Source: Gemmatimonas sp. (lineage in GTDB: Bacteria; Gemmatimonadota; Gemmatimonadetes; Gemmatimonadales; Gemmatimonadaceae). From it: a stretch of DNA of 49,621 bases. Where the stretch lies: the NCBI GenBank assembly GCA_021154285.1, contig JAJKIV010000171.1, positions 1-49,621 of the forward strand, written 5' to 3'. Numbering within the stretch: the first letter of the stretch is position 1; each line of letters starts with the position of its first letter. Positions 18,594 to 27,997 of the stretch are shown one piece after another. A program made the translations under genes and the position numbers. The notes beneath the pieces are model-generated. The model made no database searches. It was not told the DNA's origin and saw nothing but the letters and a program-made list of their open reading frames with translations.

Positions 18594-19689
18594 GCGCGCG
18601 AATGACCCTTCGTGGTAGCAGTGCGGACACGCCACTCAGCCAGCTCTCGAACTCGAGCGCCGAGGTCGCGAGCGTGTCGATGAGTCTCGGCAGCATCATG
18701 GGCTTGGACGCGGCCGACGCGAGCCCCGGGAAGCATGTCGTCGCCGACTTGACCCCCAACCGGCCAAGCCGCTCCGGAAACGACGGGTGGGTCACGCCGC
18801 TCGGGTAACAGAAATGCGTCGCGTCCTGGGCGCTCGTGAGGCTTGCGATGATTGTACGATTCTCCACGATCTCCTGTTCGAACGCGCCGGCATCAGTGGG
18901 AACGCGATGCCGATGCGTGTGCAGCTGTACATCCACGAGATCACGCGGGAGCTCCGCTACCTCGTCCGGCGACATCAGATGAAGCAGACGTCTGCGAAGC
19001 ATGTCTTTGTAATCGAACCCCACTCGTGCCGCCGTCTCCACCAAGACGTCATCCTTGTCACGCCCCGTCAGCCCCTGTTTGACGCAGTGATGTCGTACCG
19101 CAACGAATGCCGCGTCACGTTCACTCGCGCTCGCGAGCCGGAACGACTTGCCCTTCGCAGTCAATCCAGTCGTCTCGAACGTCCGGTCTTGGCTCTTCCA
19201 AAGTATGTAGCGGAGCGCGGTGGTGAAAACCGGCCGCTGATGCACACAGTAATAGCTCGTCAAATAGACGGTGGCCGGAAAGCCGAACTCCTGGAGCAAC
19301 GGGAGTGCCATGGAGTGGAAGTCGACCGAGCCGTCGTCGAACGTGAGCGCCACCGCTCGGGGCGGCAGCGATCCATTGTATAAGCGCGTGATGGCCTCGC
19401 CAAGCGGAAGGACCGCGTACCCGCCATCGCGAAGTGCGGAGAATCGCTCGCGGAGCAGCTCGGGGGGGATGTAGAGCTCGGGATCCCATAGATGCTCGTC
19501 CGCCGTCGATATGCCGTGGTACCCAAGGATCAACAAACGACGTCTGCGCCACAATGTCTGGCGGGCAAAGCTCAAGACCCCGGTCTTACGTGCTGCGCCC
19601 AACGTGCCACGCTTGATTCGTTTCAGCATCGAAGCGGGCGCGGATGTGCGAGTCATATCCTCTTTTAAGGTCGAAGAGAAATGCGACAT
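18580..19689 (-). CDS. Polysaccharide deacetylase (NodB homology domain)
   Basis: LILGYHGISTADEHLWDPELYIPPELLRERFSALRDGGYAVLPLGEAI...RAVALTFDDGSVDFHSMALPLLQEFGFPATVYLTSYY. Confidence 0.88.
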   Translation of the reverse strand: MSHFSSTLKEDMTRTSAPASMLKRIKRGTLGAARKTGVLSFARQTLWRRRRLLILGYHGISTADEHLWDPELYIPPELLRERFSALRDGGYAVLPLGEAITRLYNGSLPPRAVALTFDDGSVDFHSMALPLLQEFGFPATVYLTSYYCVHQRPVFTTALRYILWKSQDRTFETTGLTAKGKSFRLASASERDAAFVAVRHHCVKQGLTGRDKDDVLVETAARVGFDYKDMLRRRLLHLMSPDEVAELPRDLVDVQLHTHRHRVPTDAGAFEQEIVENRTIIASLTSAQDATHFCYPSGVTHPSFPERLGRLGVKSATTCFPGLASAASKPMMLPRLIDTLATSALEFESWLSGVSALLPRRVIRAHAVG

Positions 19690-20142
19690 GCAAAATCAGA
19701 GTTAACCGGGCTCAGTCGCAAGTCGGGGACCCCAGGTCGATCGGGTCCGCGCCACGCCTTTGGCTATTCCGCCAAGCTGATTCTCGACCCGGTTTCCTCG
19801 ATGGACGGTGACTTGAGGGCCTCGCGAGGGGCCTAGCGCTCAGTTTGAGACGATCCGGGCGCGCGGCGGGCGTCCGTGATGGTTGGGCTCCCCGGGACCG
19901 ACCTGGGCCTACCTGTGGCGCTCGTGCGGCGGTCGAGTGGCGGGCTCGCGACTCCCACATATCATTCCCGCCAGGTAACGAACCGTTATTACGGTTTGAT
20001 GGTTCGGCGTTGGGCCTGGTGCCGAGGAATTCTGTGGCCTCGGCCGGTCCCCGACGGTCTTACCCTTGCGGTGTAGCGGGCGAAACCGCACGTCGGTGGG
20101 ACTCATCGTCCAGCCGACCGTTGATCAATTCATCGGTGAGAC

Positions 20143-21015
20143 ATGTCCAGTCAGATCGCCACGGCGAACCAGTTCGACCAGCAGGCGCTTGAAGTCACTC
20201 GCGGAGAGCGATTCGAGTTCGGAAAGAACTGGAGCAACTTTCTAAAGGTCGTCGACGAGGAGAAGATCGAGCAGGCCGTGGCGTCGCTGCGGCGCCTGCT
20301 CGGGGTCGAGGCCCTCAGCGGATCGACCTTCCTCGATATCGGATCGGGAAGCGGCTTGTTCTCGCTCGCGGCTCACCGATTGGGTGCGCGCGTGCGATCG
20401 TTCGACTACGACACGCATTCCGTCGCGTGCACGACGGAGATGAGGCGCCGGTTCGCCTCGCCCGGCGCCGATTGGACCGTCGAGCGCGGGTCTGTGCTCG
20501 ACCAGGCTTACATGAGTTCACTCGGCAAATACGACTACGTCTACTCGTGGGGCGTTCTGCACCACACGGGACAGATGTGGTCAGCGATCGAGAACGCGGC
20601 GAGCCTCGTTGCACCCGGTGGCACCTTCGCGATCGCGATCTATAACGACCAGGGCGTGTGGTCGAAGCGATGGGCGGCGCTTAAGCGCTTCTATTGTTCT
20701 GGGCCATTCGGGAAGGCCGTCATGTGCTCGACGTATATCCCGGCCGTGGTGGCTCGTGAGTTCGCCGCCGACGTCTTCTGGCGGCGTAATCCGTTCAAGC
20801 GCTACACCCAATACGGATCGTCGCGCGGCATGTCGGTCTTCTACGACTGGTTCGATTGGCTCGGCGGCTATCCGTTCGAGGTGGCGAAGCCGGAGGAGAT
20901 CTTTCAGTTCGGCCGTCGCAACGGTCTCGAGATGACCAATATGACGACCTGCGGCGGCTCCGTCGGCTGCAACGAGTTCGTGTTTCGCCGGCCGCGGCTT
21001 CATGCGCACGGGTAA
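20143..21015 (+). CDS. Class I SAM-dependent methyltransferase
   Basis: FLDIGSGSGLFSLAAHRLGARVRSFDYDTHSVACTTEMRRRF...YDYVYSWGVLHHTGQMWSAIENAASLVAPGGTFAIAIYND. Confidence 0.88.
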   Translation: MSSQIATANQFDQQALEVTRGERFEFGKNWSNFLKVVDEEKIEQAVASLRRLLGVEALSGSTFLDIGSGSGLFSLAAHRLGARVRSFDYDTHSVACTTEMRRRFASPGADWTVERGSVLDQAYMSSLGKYDYVYSWGVLHHTGQMWSAIENAASLVAPGGTFAIAIYNDQGVWSKRWAALKRFYCSGPFGKAVMCSTYIPAVVAREFAADVFWRRNPFKRYTQYGSSRGMSVFYDWFDWLGGYPFEVAKPEEIFQFGRRNGLEMTNMTTCGGSVGCNEFVFRRPRLHAHG

Positions 21016-21048
21016 CCCGAGCGCCGCTATCGAGTCGATCGACGATCG

Positions 21049-22983
21049 ATGTGTGGAATAGCCGGCTTCGCCGGTAGCCTGGCGGATGGTCCCGATGCGG
21101 CCGAGCGGCTGCGCCGGATGTGTGACGCCATTCGGCACCGAGGCCCCGACGACAGCGGGTATCATGTCGCGCCCGGCGTGGCGATCGGCATGCGCCGGCT
21201 CAGCATCATCGACGTCGCCGGCGGCCATCAGCCGATGACGAACGAGGACGGCACGCTCCACGTCGTCTTCAATGGCGAGATCTACAACTATCAGGCGCTG
21301 CGGGCACGGCTGCTTGCCGGCCGGCATCGCCTAACGACTTCCAGCGATACCGAGACCCTGGTCCACCTGTACGAGGATCACGGGGCAGGGCTCGCGCGGG
21401 AGCTGCGCGGCATGTTCGGCTTCGCCATTTGGGATGATCGGCGGCGGCGCCTGCTCATCGCCCGCGATCGCCTTGGCATCAAGCCGCTCTACTACTGGCC
21501 GACGCGTGACGGAGTCGCGTTCGCGTCCGAGCTGCGCGCGCTCGTCACGCTGCCTGAGTTCCCCCGGGCGCTGGATCCGGACGCCGTCGTGGACTACATG
21601 GCGGTCGGCTACGTGCCGGAGCCGCGAACCATTTTCGCTGGTGTGCACAAGCTCCCGCCTGGGCACCTGCTCGAGTGGACGCGCGAAGGCGGCGTTCGGA
21701 TTGAGCGTTACTGGTCGCCCTCCGTCGCGGAGAACACGCGGATCACGGAGCAGGAAGCCATCGAGGAAACGCGGCGCCTTCTCGACGAATCGGTTCGCAT
21801 TCATCTGCTGTCGGAAGTTCCGCTCGGAGCATTCCTGTCCGGCGGCATCGATTCGTCGGGAGTCGTGGCCACAATGGCGCGCATGTCGGATCGCGCCGTC
21901 CGTACGTTCTCGATCGGATTCGCGGAGCGCGAGTTCGATGAGTCGCGCCATGCCGCCGAGGTGGCGGGTGTGCTGGGCACGGAGCATACACAGCTCGTGG
22001 TGCGCCCGGACGCCGAGCTGCTCTTCGAGCAGGTCGCTCGCGCGCTCGACGAGCCGTTTGGTGACCCGTCGGCGGTGCCGACATTCCTTGTCTCGTATCT
22101 CGCACGTCGCGACGTGACCGTCGCCCTCTCGGGCGATGGTGGCGATGAGCTGTTCGGCGGCTACACGCGCTACTTCGAGCTGAACGGCGCCAGGTCGCTG
22201 CCGCCGCTCGCGCGCTCGGTGCTGCGCAACGTCGCCCTCCGGCTGCCGCACGCGACGTATGGCCGCAACCGGTTGTTGTCGCTTGGTCGTACGATGCGCG
22301 GACGGTACGCCGGCACCGTCGCGCTTCCGCTGCGTGAAGCGGAGGGCGGGCTGCTGCGCGAAGACGTCGCGATGCGTGCGGTCCCGTTCGACGAGACCCT
22401 CGATCGTTGGTTTACAAACGATTCGGCTCGCGACTTCATGACGCAGCTCATGATCGTCGATGTGCAGAGCTACCTGCCCGGCGACATCCTCACGAAGGTC
22501 GACCGCATGAGCATGGCGCACTCACTCGAGGCGCGTGTGCCGCTGCTCGACCACGAGATTGCCGAATTTGCGCTCTCGTTACCGCCGTCACTCAAGTTCC
22601 GTGACGGTGTGGGGAAGTGGGTGCTGCGACGCGCGCTCGGCGATCGCGTGCCGGACGAAGTGTTCCGGCGGCCGAAGCAGGGATTCGACGTTCCACTGCG
22701 GGACTGGTTCCGCGGCCCGCTCGCGCACCGGCTCGACGCGCTCGCGGATCGCTCGTCGGCCGTCTACGATTTCGTCGAGCCGCGCGCAGTCGAGCGTGTC
22801 GTGCAGGAGCATCGCGTCGGGCGTCGCGATCACGCGCGCACCATCTGGCGGCTGGTGATGTTCGACCAGTGGTCACGGCTCTATTCGACCGGAGAGTTCG
22901 TGCGTCCGGTCACGATCACCAGCGATGTCGATGCGCTCCTCGGGCGTGCCATCGCGGACGGAGATCTCGTTAGGTCAAATTGA
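21049..22983 (+). CDS. asnB: Asparagine synthase (glutamine-hydrolysing)-like amidotransferase, paralogue 1
   Basis: MCGIAGFAGSL...RHRGPDDSGYH...FNGEIYNY...VPLGAFLSGGIDSSGVVA...SGDGGDELFGGYTRY. Confidence 0.93.
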   Translation: MCGIAGFAGSLADGPDAAERLRRMCDAIRHRGPDDSGYHVAPGVAIGMRRLSIIDVAGGHQPMTNEDGTLHVVFNGEIYNYQALRARLLAGRHRLTTSSDTETLVHLYEDHGAGLARELRGMFGFAIWDDRRRRLLIARDRLGIKPLYYWPTRDGVAFASELRALVTLPEFPRALDPDAVVDYMAVGYVPEPRTIFAGVHKLPPGHLLEWTREGGVRIERYWSPSVAENTRITEQEAIEETRRLLDESVRIHLLSEVPLGAFLSGGIDSSGVVATMARMSDRAVRTFSIGFAEREFDESRHAAEVAGVLGTEHTQLVVRPDAELLFEQVARALDEPFGDPSAVPTFLVSYLARRDVTVALSGDGGDELFGGYTRYFELNGARSLPPLARSVLRNVALRLPHATYGRNRLLSLGRTMRGRYAGTVALPLREAEGGLLREDVAMRAVPFDETLDRWFTNDSARDFMTQLMIVDVQSYLPGDILTKVDRMSMAHSLEARVPLLDHEIAEFALSLPPSLKFRDGVGKWVLRRALGDRVPDEVFRRPKQGFDVPLRDWFRGPLAHRLDALADRSSAVYDFVEPRAVERVVQEHRVGRRDHARTIWRLVMFDQWSRLYSTGEFVRPVTITSDVDALLGRAIADGDLVRSN

Positions 22984-23184
22984 CCGCGCGCGGCCGCCCG
23001 CCGCGCAATCTAAACAACGCCTAACGTGTTGTGGCGCACGTCGAAACGGTTCGTTCCGGGCGTCGTGACTCCGCGCCGGCCATGTCGTCTACTGGCTGAC
23101 ATTCGGCGTCGCAAACTGCGCGGCACGTGGCAGAATGCGCCGTACATCACACGGCAGGATCGGCCCTCGGGCATCGAGGGCGCG

Positions 23185-23283
23185 ACAAGGGCACACCCGA
23201 TCGAAAGACGGGGCCGCAAAGCCAACGGGGCTACCGCGCGCGGTCGCAAGTCAGCCGCACGCCACGCCGGCCGGGTTGCCGAA
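23185..23283 (+). promoter_or_regulatory. Cyclic-di-GMP-I (GEMM-type) riboswitch
   Basis: acaagggcacacccgatcGAAAgacggggccGCAAAGCCaacGGGGCTACCG...GCCGGGTTGCC; GAAA tetraloop, CGCAAAGCC core, 3' GCCGGGTTGCC receptor; ends about 25 nt before ATG at 23307. Confidence 0.82.
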
Positions 23284-23306
23284 CGCCTTGCGCTGGAGAC
23301 GCATCC

Positions 23307-26300
23307 ATGCCCCGCACTCGTCAGCCGATTGCTCGCGGTTGGGTGCTCGGTTGCCTCATCGCCGTCGGCGCGTGCGCCGGCGGAGAGACAGTTGGCACCG
23401 ACGCGCAACACGATGGCTCGTCCGTCACGGTCCGCATCACGCCGCCCGTCGACTCGTTAGGCGTCGGCGAGACGCGCCGACTCACCATCGCGGTCACGGA
23501 CGAGGACGGGACCCGGCGCTCGGCGATCGTCAAATGGAAGTCGGTGAACCCCGCGATCGCGACGGTCAACGCGACCGGCGATGTCACCGCGCTCGCCGAG
23601 GGCGCTGTTGCCGTCGTCGCGAAAGTCGGGCCGAGAGCCGACACCGCAAGCATCTACGTTCGCCCCGGCAACCTCTCCGTCCAGCCGAACGCCGTCAACA
23701 CGGTCGTCGGTGAGGCCATCCAGTTTTCCGCAACCACCAGCGGTGGCGACGGCGCGTCCGGGATGACCGTGACCTGGTCGTCGTCCAACACCAACGTGGC
23801 GGTCGTCGACCCCGATGGCACCGTCTCGATGGTCGGGCAGGGCGAGGCGATCCTCACCGCGACCGCCGGCAAGCGGACCGGGACGGCCTCCGTGTCGGTG
23901 CGCCAGCGTGATGTCGCCTCGCTCCGGGTCACGCCGTCCACGAGCACGATGTATCCGAACGATACCGCGCAGCTGCACATCGCCGCGTTCGACGACGCGG
24001 GCCATGCAATGGCGCTCGTCGCGGGCAATAGTCAGTGGAGCTCGTCGGACTCCCGCGTGGCCACCGTTAGCGACCGTGGCGTCGTCACCGCGCTGGCCGC
24101 GGGGTCCGCGGTCATGACGGTCCATATCGGCAGCAAGACGGCGACCGCCGCCGTGAACGTTCAGGGACTTCCCGTCGCGTCCGTGTTCGTGTCGCTCGAG
24201 ACCGGCACGCTGGAAGTCGGTCAGGTCACCAAAGCGAAGGCGACGCTCGCCGACGCTGAGGGCACCGCCTTGTCAGGTCGCGCCGTCGCATGGCAGAGCT
24301 CGAACCCCGCGATCGCCACGGTCAACTCGTTAGGTGTCGTGACCGCGGTCGGCCGCGGCAGCGCCACCATCAGCGCGATCGCCGAAGGCAAGACCGGCAG
24401 CGCCGACCTCACCGTGGCCACGAAATCGGTCGCGTCGGTCGTGATCTCGCCGAACCCCGCGTCCGCCGCCGTCGGTCAGAAGGCTCGCCTAACGGCCACG
24501 GCGAAGGATGCCGGCGGCGGTGTCCTCACCGGCCGAACCATCACCTGGACGAGCGGCAACCCGACCGTCGCCTCGGTCTCCGCGAATGGGCTGGTCACCG
24601 CGGTCAGCGCCGGCACGGCAACGATCTCCGCTTCCACCGGCGGCGTGAGCGGCACCTCGCAGTTCCAGGCAACGACGGTGGCCGCGGCGTCGGTCAGCGT
24701 CGCACCGACCGCGCCTAACGTGCGCGTTGGCGAAGACGTGCAGCTGACCGTGACCGCCAAGGACGCCAGCGGGAACGTCCTCGCTTCACGCGTTCCCACT
24801 TGGAGCAGCTCCAACCCGATCGTCGCCACCGTCTCGGCCTCCGGGCGCGTGACCGGCGTCTCGAAGGGAACCGCCACCGTCACCGCCACCGTCGACGGGA
24901 AGAGCGCTCCCGCGAGCGTTTCCGTCGCCAACGCGGCGCCGGCGCCGGTCGCGTCAATCGCCGTGACGTTGAACGCCAGCTCGATCAACGCCGGCCAGTC
25001 GACGCAGGCCGTCGCCGTCACCCGTGACGCCGCCGGCAACGTCGTCGCCGGACGCACGATCACGTGGAGCAGCGGAGCGCCGGCACTCGCTACCGTGTCC
25101 GCTTCCGGCGTCGTCTCCGCGATCGCCGCGGGCTCCGTCAGCATCAGCGCTACCAGCGAAGGCGTGTCCAACTCGGCCACCCTCGTGATCACCGGCTCGA
25201 CGCAGCCGGTCGCGAGCGTGTCACTGAGCGCGCCCTCGGCGTCGATGGTCGCCGGGCAGTCACAGGCAATCGCGGTCACGCTGAAGGATGCGTCAGGCAA
25301 TACGCTCACCGGTCGAACGATCGCCTGGTCGAGCTCCAGCACATCGATAGCGACGGTCTCTCCGTCGGGTCAGGTGACCGCGGTCGGTGCCGGATCCGCA
25401 GTCATCACCGCGACCAGCGAGGGCAAGAGCGGCACGCTCGCGCTCAAGGTGACGGCGGCACCAGTCGATCCACCAACATCCGTCGCGGTCACCGCGCCAG
25501 CGACGACGCTCTCGATCAAGCAAACCACGCAGGCGACTGCGGTCCCGAAGGACAGCAAAGGCACTCCCCTGACCGGGCGTACCGCAACCTGGTCGAGCGC
25601 ATCCCCCAATATCGCCACGGTGTCGGCGACGGGTCTCATTACCGCAGTCGCTGCGGGAACCGTGGCGATCAAGGCGACGGTCGATGGAGTCGTAGGTTCG
25701 CTCGGAATAACGGTCAGCGGTTCCACCACCACAAGTGGCGCAGTTTCAACCGTCAGGGTGACGCTCGCCCAGGCGGTGGTTCAGCCGGGCGGCAGCACAC
25801 AGGCCACCGCGGTCGCGCTCGATGCAAGAAGCGGCGTGATTTCGGCTGGCACGCCGACGTGGTCGAGCTCCAATACGAGTGTCGCCACCGTGTCATCGAA
25901 TGGCGTCGTCACCGCAGTCGCGGCGGGCCAGGCGACGATCAACGCGACGATCTCGGGTGTGTCTGGCTCCGGTACGCTGACCGTTTCCAGTACGACCTCG
26001 GTGAGCGGCACCGCCATCGCCACCGTTCCGACGCTTCCACAGGCACTCCCCTCGACAACAGTCGGCGCGCCGACTCGAGTGGTGCGCCTCCCGGCGGGCG
26101 GTGACCTTCAGGGCGCCCTGAATGCGGCGCGCCCCGGCGACGAGATCCGTCTCGCTGCCGGCGCGACGTGGACCGGCAATTTCGTGATTCCCGCGACGTC
26201 CGCCTGCTCAGTGTCGGAGTGGATTACCGTGCGGTCGGACGTGTCGGATGCACAGCTGCCCGCGTCAGGCGTGCGGATGACCCCAGCCGCGGCGACGGGA

Positions 26301-27590
26301 CTCGCGAAGATCGTGACCAACAACGCCACTGCCGCGCTTCGTACCAACGGCCCGACGTGCGGGTGGCGATTGTTTGGGCTCGAGATCGTTTCGACGAACG
26401 ACCCGACAGTCCTCAACTACGGTATCCTGAAGCTCGGCGACGGTGGCTCGGTCAGCGCCGGCGAGGTTCAGATCTCACTGAGCAAGGTGCCGCAGGACTT
26501 CATTCTCGACCGAGTGTATGTGCACGGCACCAAGACGGCGAACGTGGTGCGCTGCATCGTGCTCAACTCGGGTCGAACCGCGATCATCAACTCGTGGATC
26601 TCCGACTGTCACTCGAAGGGCTGGGACTCGCAGTCGATCGAAGGCTGGAATGGCCCGGGGCCGTATCTCATCGAGAACAATTTCCTTTCCGGCGCGGGCG
26701 AGAACGTCATGTTCGGCGGCGCTGACCCCGGAGTCTACGGACTGTCGCCGAGCGACATCACGATCCGTGGGAACCACATCTGGAAAGACCCGACCTGGAA
26801 GGGCACGTGGACGGTCAAGAACCTGTTCGAGCTCAAAAACGCCCGGCGGGTGCTCATCGAGAACAACGTCTTCGAGAACAACTGGGCCGATGCGCAGCAG
26901 GGCATGGCCATCGTGATCAAGTCGTCGCAGGACTCCTGCGGCACATGCACGTGGCAGGGCACGACCGACGTCACCTTCCGCTACAACATCGTGCGGAACT
27001 CGCCGCGCGGGTTCAACGTGCAGGCGGTCGACTGCACCGGCCAGGCGTGCGTGGACGTCCACGTGCAGCGCGTTCGCGCGGAGAACAACCTCTTCGAGAA
27101 CATCGGGACGTTCAACGGCACGGGAGTCGATGGGTTCCTGACGCTACTAACCCATGACCTCACCGACGTCGCGCTGTTACACAACACCTTCGTTGGCAAC
27201 TTGCCAACCAAGGGCATAGGAACCGTGATGGATTACGGCGCGGGCGCGGCACGACGACTCCAGATCGACGACAACGTCTTCGCCGGGCAGGCCGACTACG
27301 CGGTGTTCTACTCCGGGATGCAGGTCGGCACCGCATCGCTGCAGGCGATGGCGGGATCGTCCTGGTCGTATCAGCGGAACGTCACTGGCAACGTGAACCC
27401 GTCGTACACGTCAAAATTTCCTGTCGAGAGCTGGTACCCAACGCTCGCCGGAATCGGGTTTACGAGCGCTACGGATTACCGCTTGTCCGCGGCAAGTCAG
27501 TACAAGGGCCGCGGGTCCGGCGGCACTGATCCGGGCGCAAATATCGACGAGCTGTCTCGCCGAACCGCCGGTTCAAAGGTTGGGATGTAG
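23307..27590 (+). CDS. Lipoprotein: about 10 tandem Big_2-type Ig-like repeats followed by a right-handed parallel beta-helix domain
   Basis: MPRTRQPIARGWVLGCLIAVGACAGG lipobox; repeated xWSSSNxxVATVxxxGxVTAVxxGxAxIxAT; C-term NAARPGDEIRLAAGATWTGNF...NNVFENNW...VTFRYNIVRNSP beta-helix. Confidence 0.88.
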   Translation: MPRTRQPIARGWVLGCLIAVGACAGGETVGTDAQHDGSSVTVRITPPVDSLGVGETRRLTIAVTDEDGTRRSAIVKWKSVNPAIATVNATGDVTALAEGAVAVVAKVGPRADTASIYVRPGNLSVQPNAVNTVVGEAIQFSATTSGGDGASGMTVTWSSSNTNVAVVDPDGTVSMVGQGEAILTATAGKRTGTASVSVRQRDVASLRVTPSTSTMYPNDTAQLHIAAFDDAGHAMALVAGNSQWSSSDSRVATVSDRGVVTALAAGSAVMTVHIGSKTATAAVNVQGLPVASVFVSLETGTLEVGQVTKAKATLADAEGTALSGRAVAWQSSNPAIATVNSLGVVTAVGRGSATISAIAEGKTGSADLTVATKSVASVVISPNPASAAVGQKARLTATAKDAGGGVLTGRTITWTSGNPTVASVSANGLVTAVSAGTATISASTGGVSGTSQFQATTVAAASVSVAPTAPNVRVGEDVQLTVTAKDASGNVLASRVPTWSSSNPIVATVSASGRVTGVSKGTATVTATVDGKSAPASVSVANAAPAPVASIAVTLNASSINAGQSTQAVAVTRDAAGNVVAGRTITWSSGAPALATVSASGVVSAIAAGSVSISATSEGVSNSATLVITGSTQPVASVSLSAPSASMVAGQSQAIAVTLKDASGNTLTGRTIAWSSSSTSIATVSPSGQVTAVGAGSAVITATSEGKSGTLALKVTAAPVDPPTSVAVTAPATTLSIKQTTQATAVPKDSKGTPLTGRTATWSSASPNIATVSATGLITAVAAGTVAIKATVDGVVGSLGITVSGSTTTSGAVSTVRVTLAQAVVQPGGSTQATAVALDARSGVISAGTPTWSSSNTSVATVSSNGVVTAVAAGQATINATISGVSGSGTLTVSSTTSVSGTAIATVPTLPQALPSTTVGAPTRVVRLPAGGDLQGALNAARPGDEIRLAAGATWTGNFVIPATSACSVSEWITVRSDVSDAQLPASGVRMTPAAATGLAKIVTNNATAALRTNGPTCGWRLFGLEIVSTNDPTVLNYGILKLGDGGSVSAGEVQISLSKVPQDFILDRVYVHGTKTANVVRCIVLNSGRTAIINSWISDCHSKGWDSQSIEGWNGPGPYLIENNFLSGAGENVMFGGADPGVYGLSPSDITIRGNHIWKDPTWKGTWTVKNLFELKNARRVLIENNVFENNWADAQQGMAIVIKSSQDSCGTCTWQGTTDVTFRYNIVRNSPRGFNVQAVDCTGQACVDVHVQRVRAENNLFENIGTFNGTGVDGFLTLLTHDLTDVALLHNTFVGNLPTKGIGTVMDYGAGAARRLQIDDNVFAGQADYAVFYSGMQVGTASLQAMAGSSWSYQRNVTGNVNPSYTSKFPVESWYPTLAGIGFTSATDYRLSAASQYKGRGSGGTDPGANIDELSRRTAGSKVGM

Positions 27591-27619
27591 ACAGCGTCTT
27601 TTTTCGCCAAAGCATTGCA

Positions 27620-27649
27620 GCGGGGCCAGGAATTTCTTCCTGGCCCCGC
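27620..27649 (+). terminator. Intrinsic terminator
   Basis: GCGGGGCCAGGAA-TTTC-TTCCTGGCCCCGC (perfect 13-bp stem) followed by GTTTCTC, 30 bp after stop at 27590. Confidence 0.85.
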
Positions 27650-27884
27650 GTTTCTCATGCGCCAACCGCGCGGCCAGTAGACTGACGATTTGTTTAGTCT
27701 GTGATGCGGATCACCAAATTAGAAGAGCGTAATTCATTGAGGTTAAACGAGATACAGATTGACCACTCGGACAGCATTCGCCCAATAAAGGGCGCTTGAA
27801 CGGGTGGACGCACGTCCCCGGGAATTCGACATTGCCGGCTGAACAATTCGGCAGGATCGCGGACCCTTGCTCTCTGGAGGGTAG

Positions 27885-27978
27885 CGACAAAGGCAAAGCC
27901 GCTCGAAAGGCGGTGACGCAAAGCCATTGGGGCTACCGTGCGCAACGAGGCGCACCACGCTTGCCAGGCCGCCGACCT
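27885..27978 (+). promoter_or_regulatory. Cyclic-di-GMP-I (GEMM-type) riboswitch
   Basis: gacaaaggcaaagccgctcGAAAggcggtgaCGCAAAGCCattGGGGCTACCGtgcg...cttGCCAGGCCGCC; same core as the 23185 element, upstream of a paralogous gene. Confidence 0.85.
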
Positions 27979-27997
27979 AACGGGGAGTACAAAGACG

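Noticed and set aside
19681-19860. Possible third c-di-GMP riboswitch on the minus strand before the deacetylase gene
   Set aside because: Lacks the GAAA-capped stem and the CGCAAAGCC core; only a vague 3' similarity. Kept as an unexplained intergenic region instead.
23560-26000. Tandem similarity as possible CRISPR or DNA satellite
   Set aside because: Repeats are about 80-90 aa in-frame Ig-like domains with diverged nucleotides, not short direct repeats with spacers.
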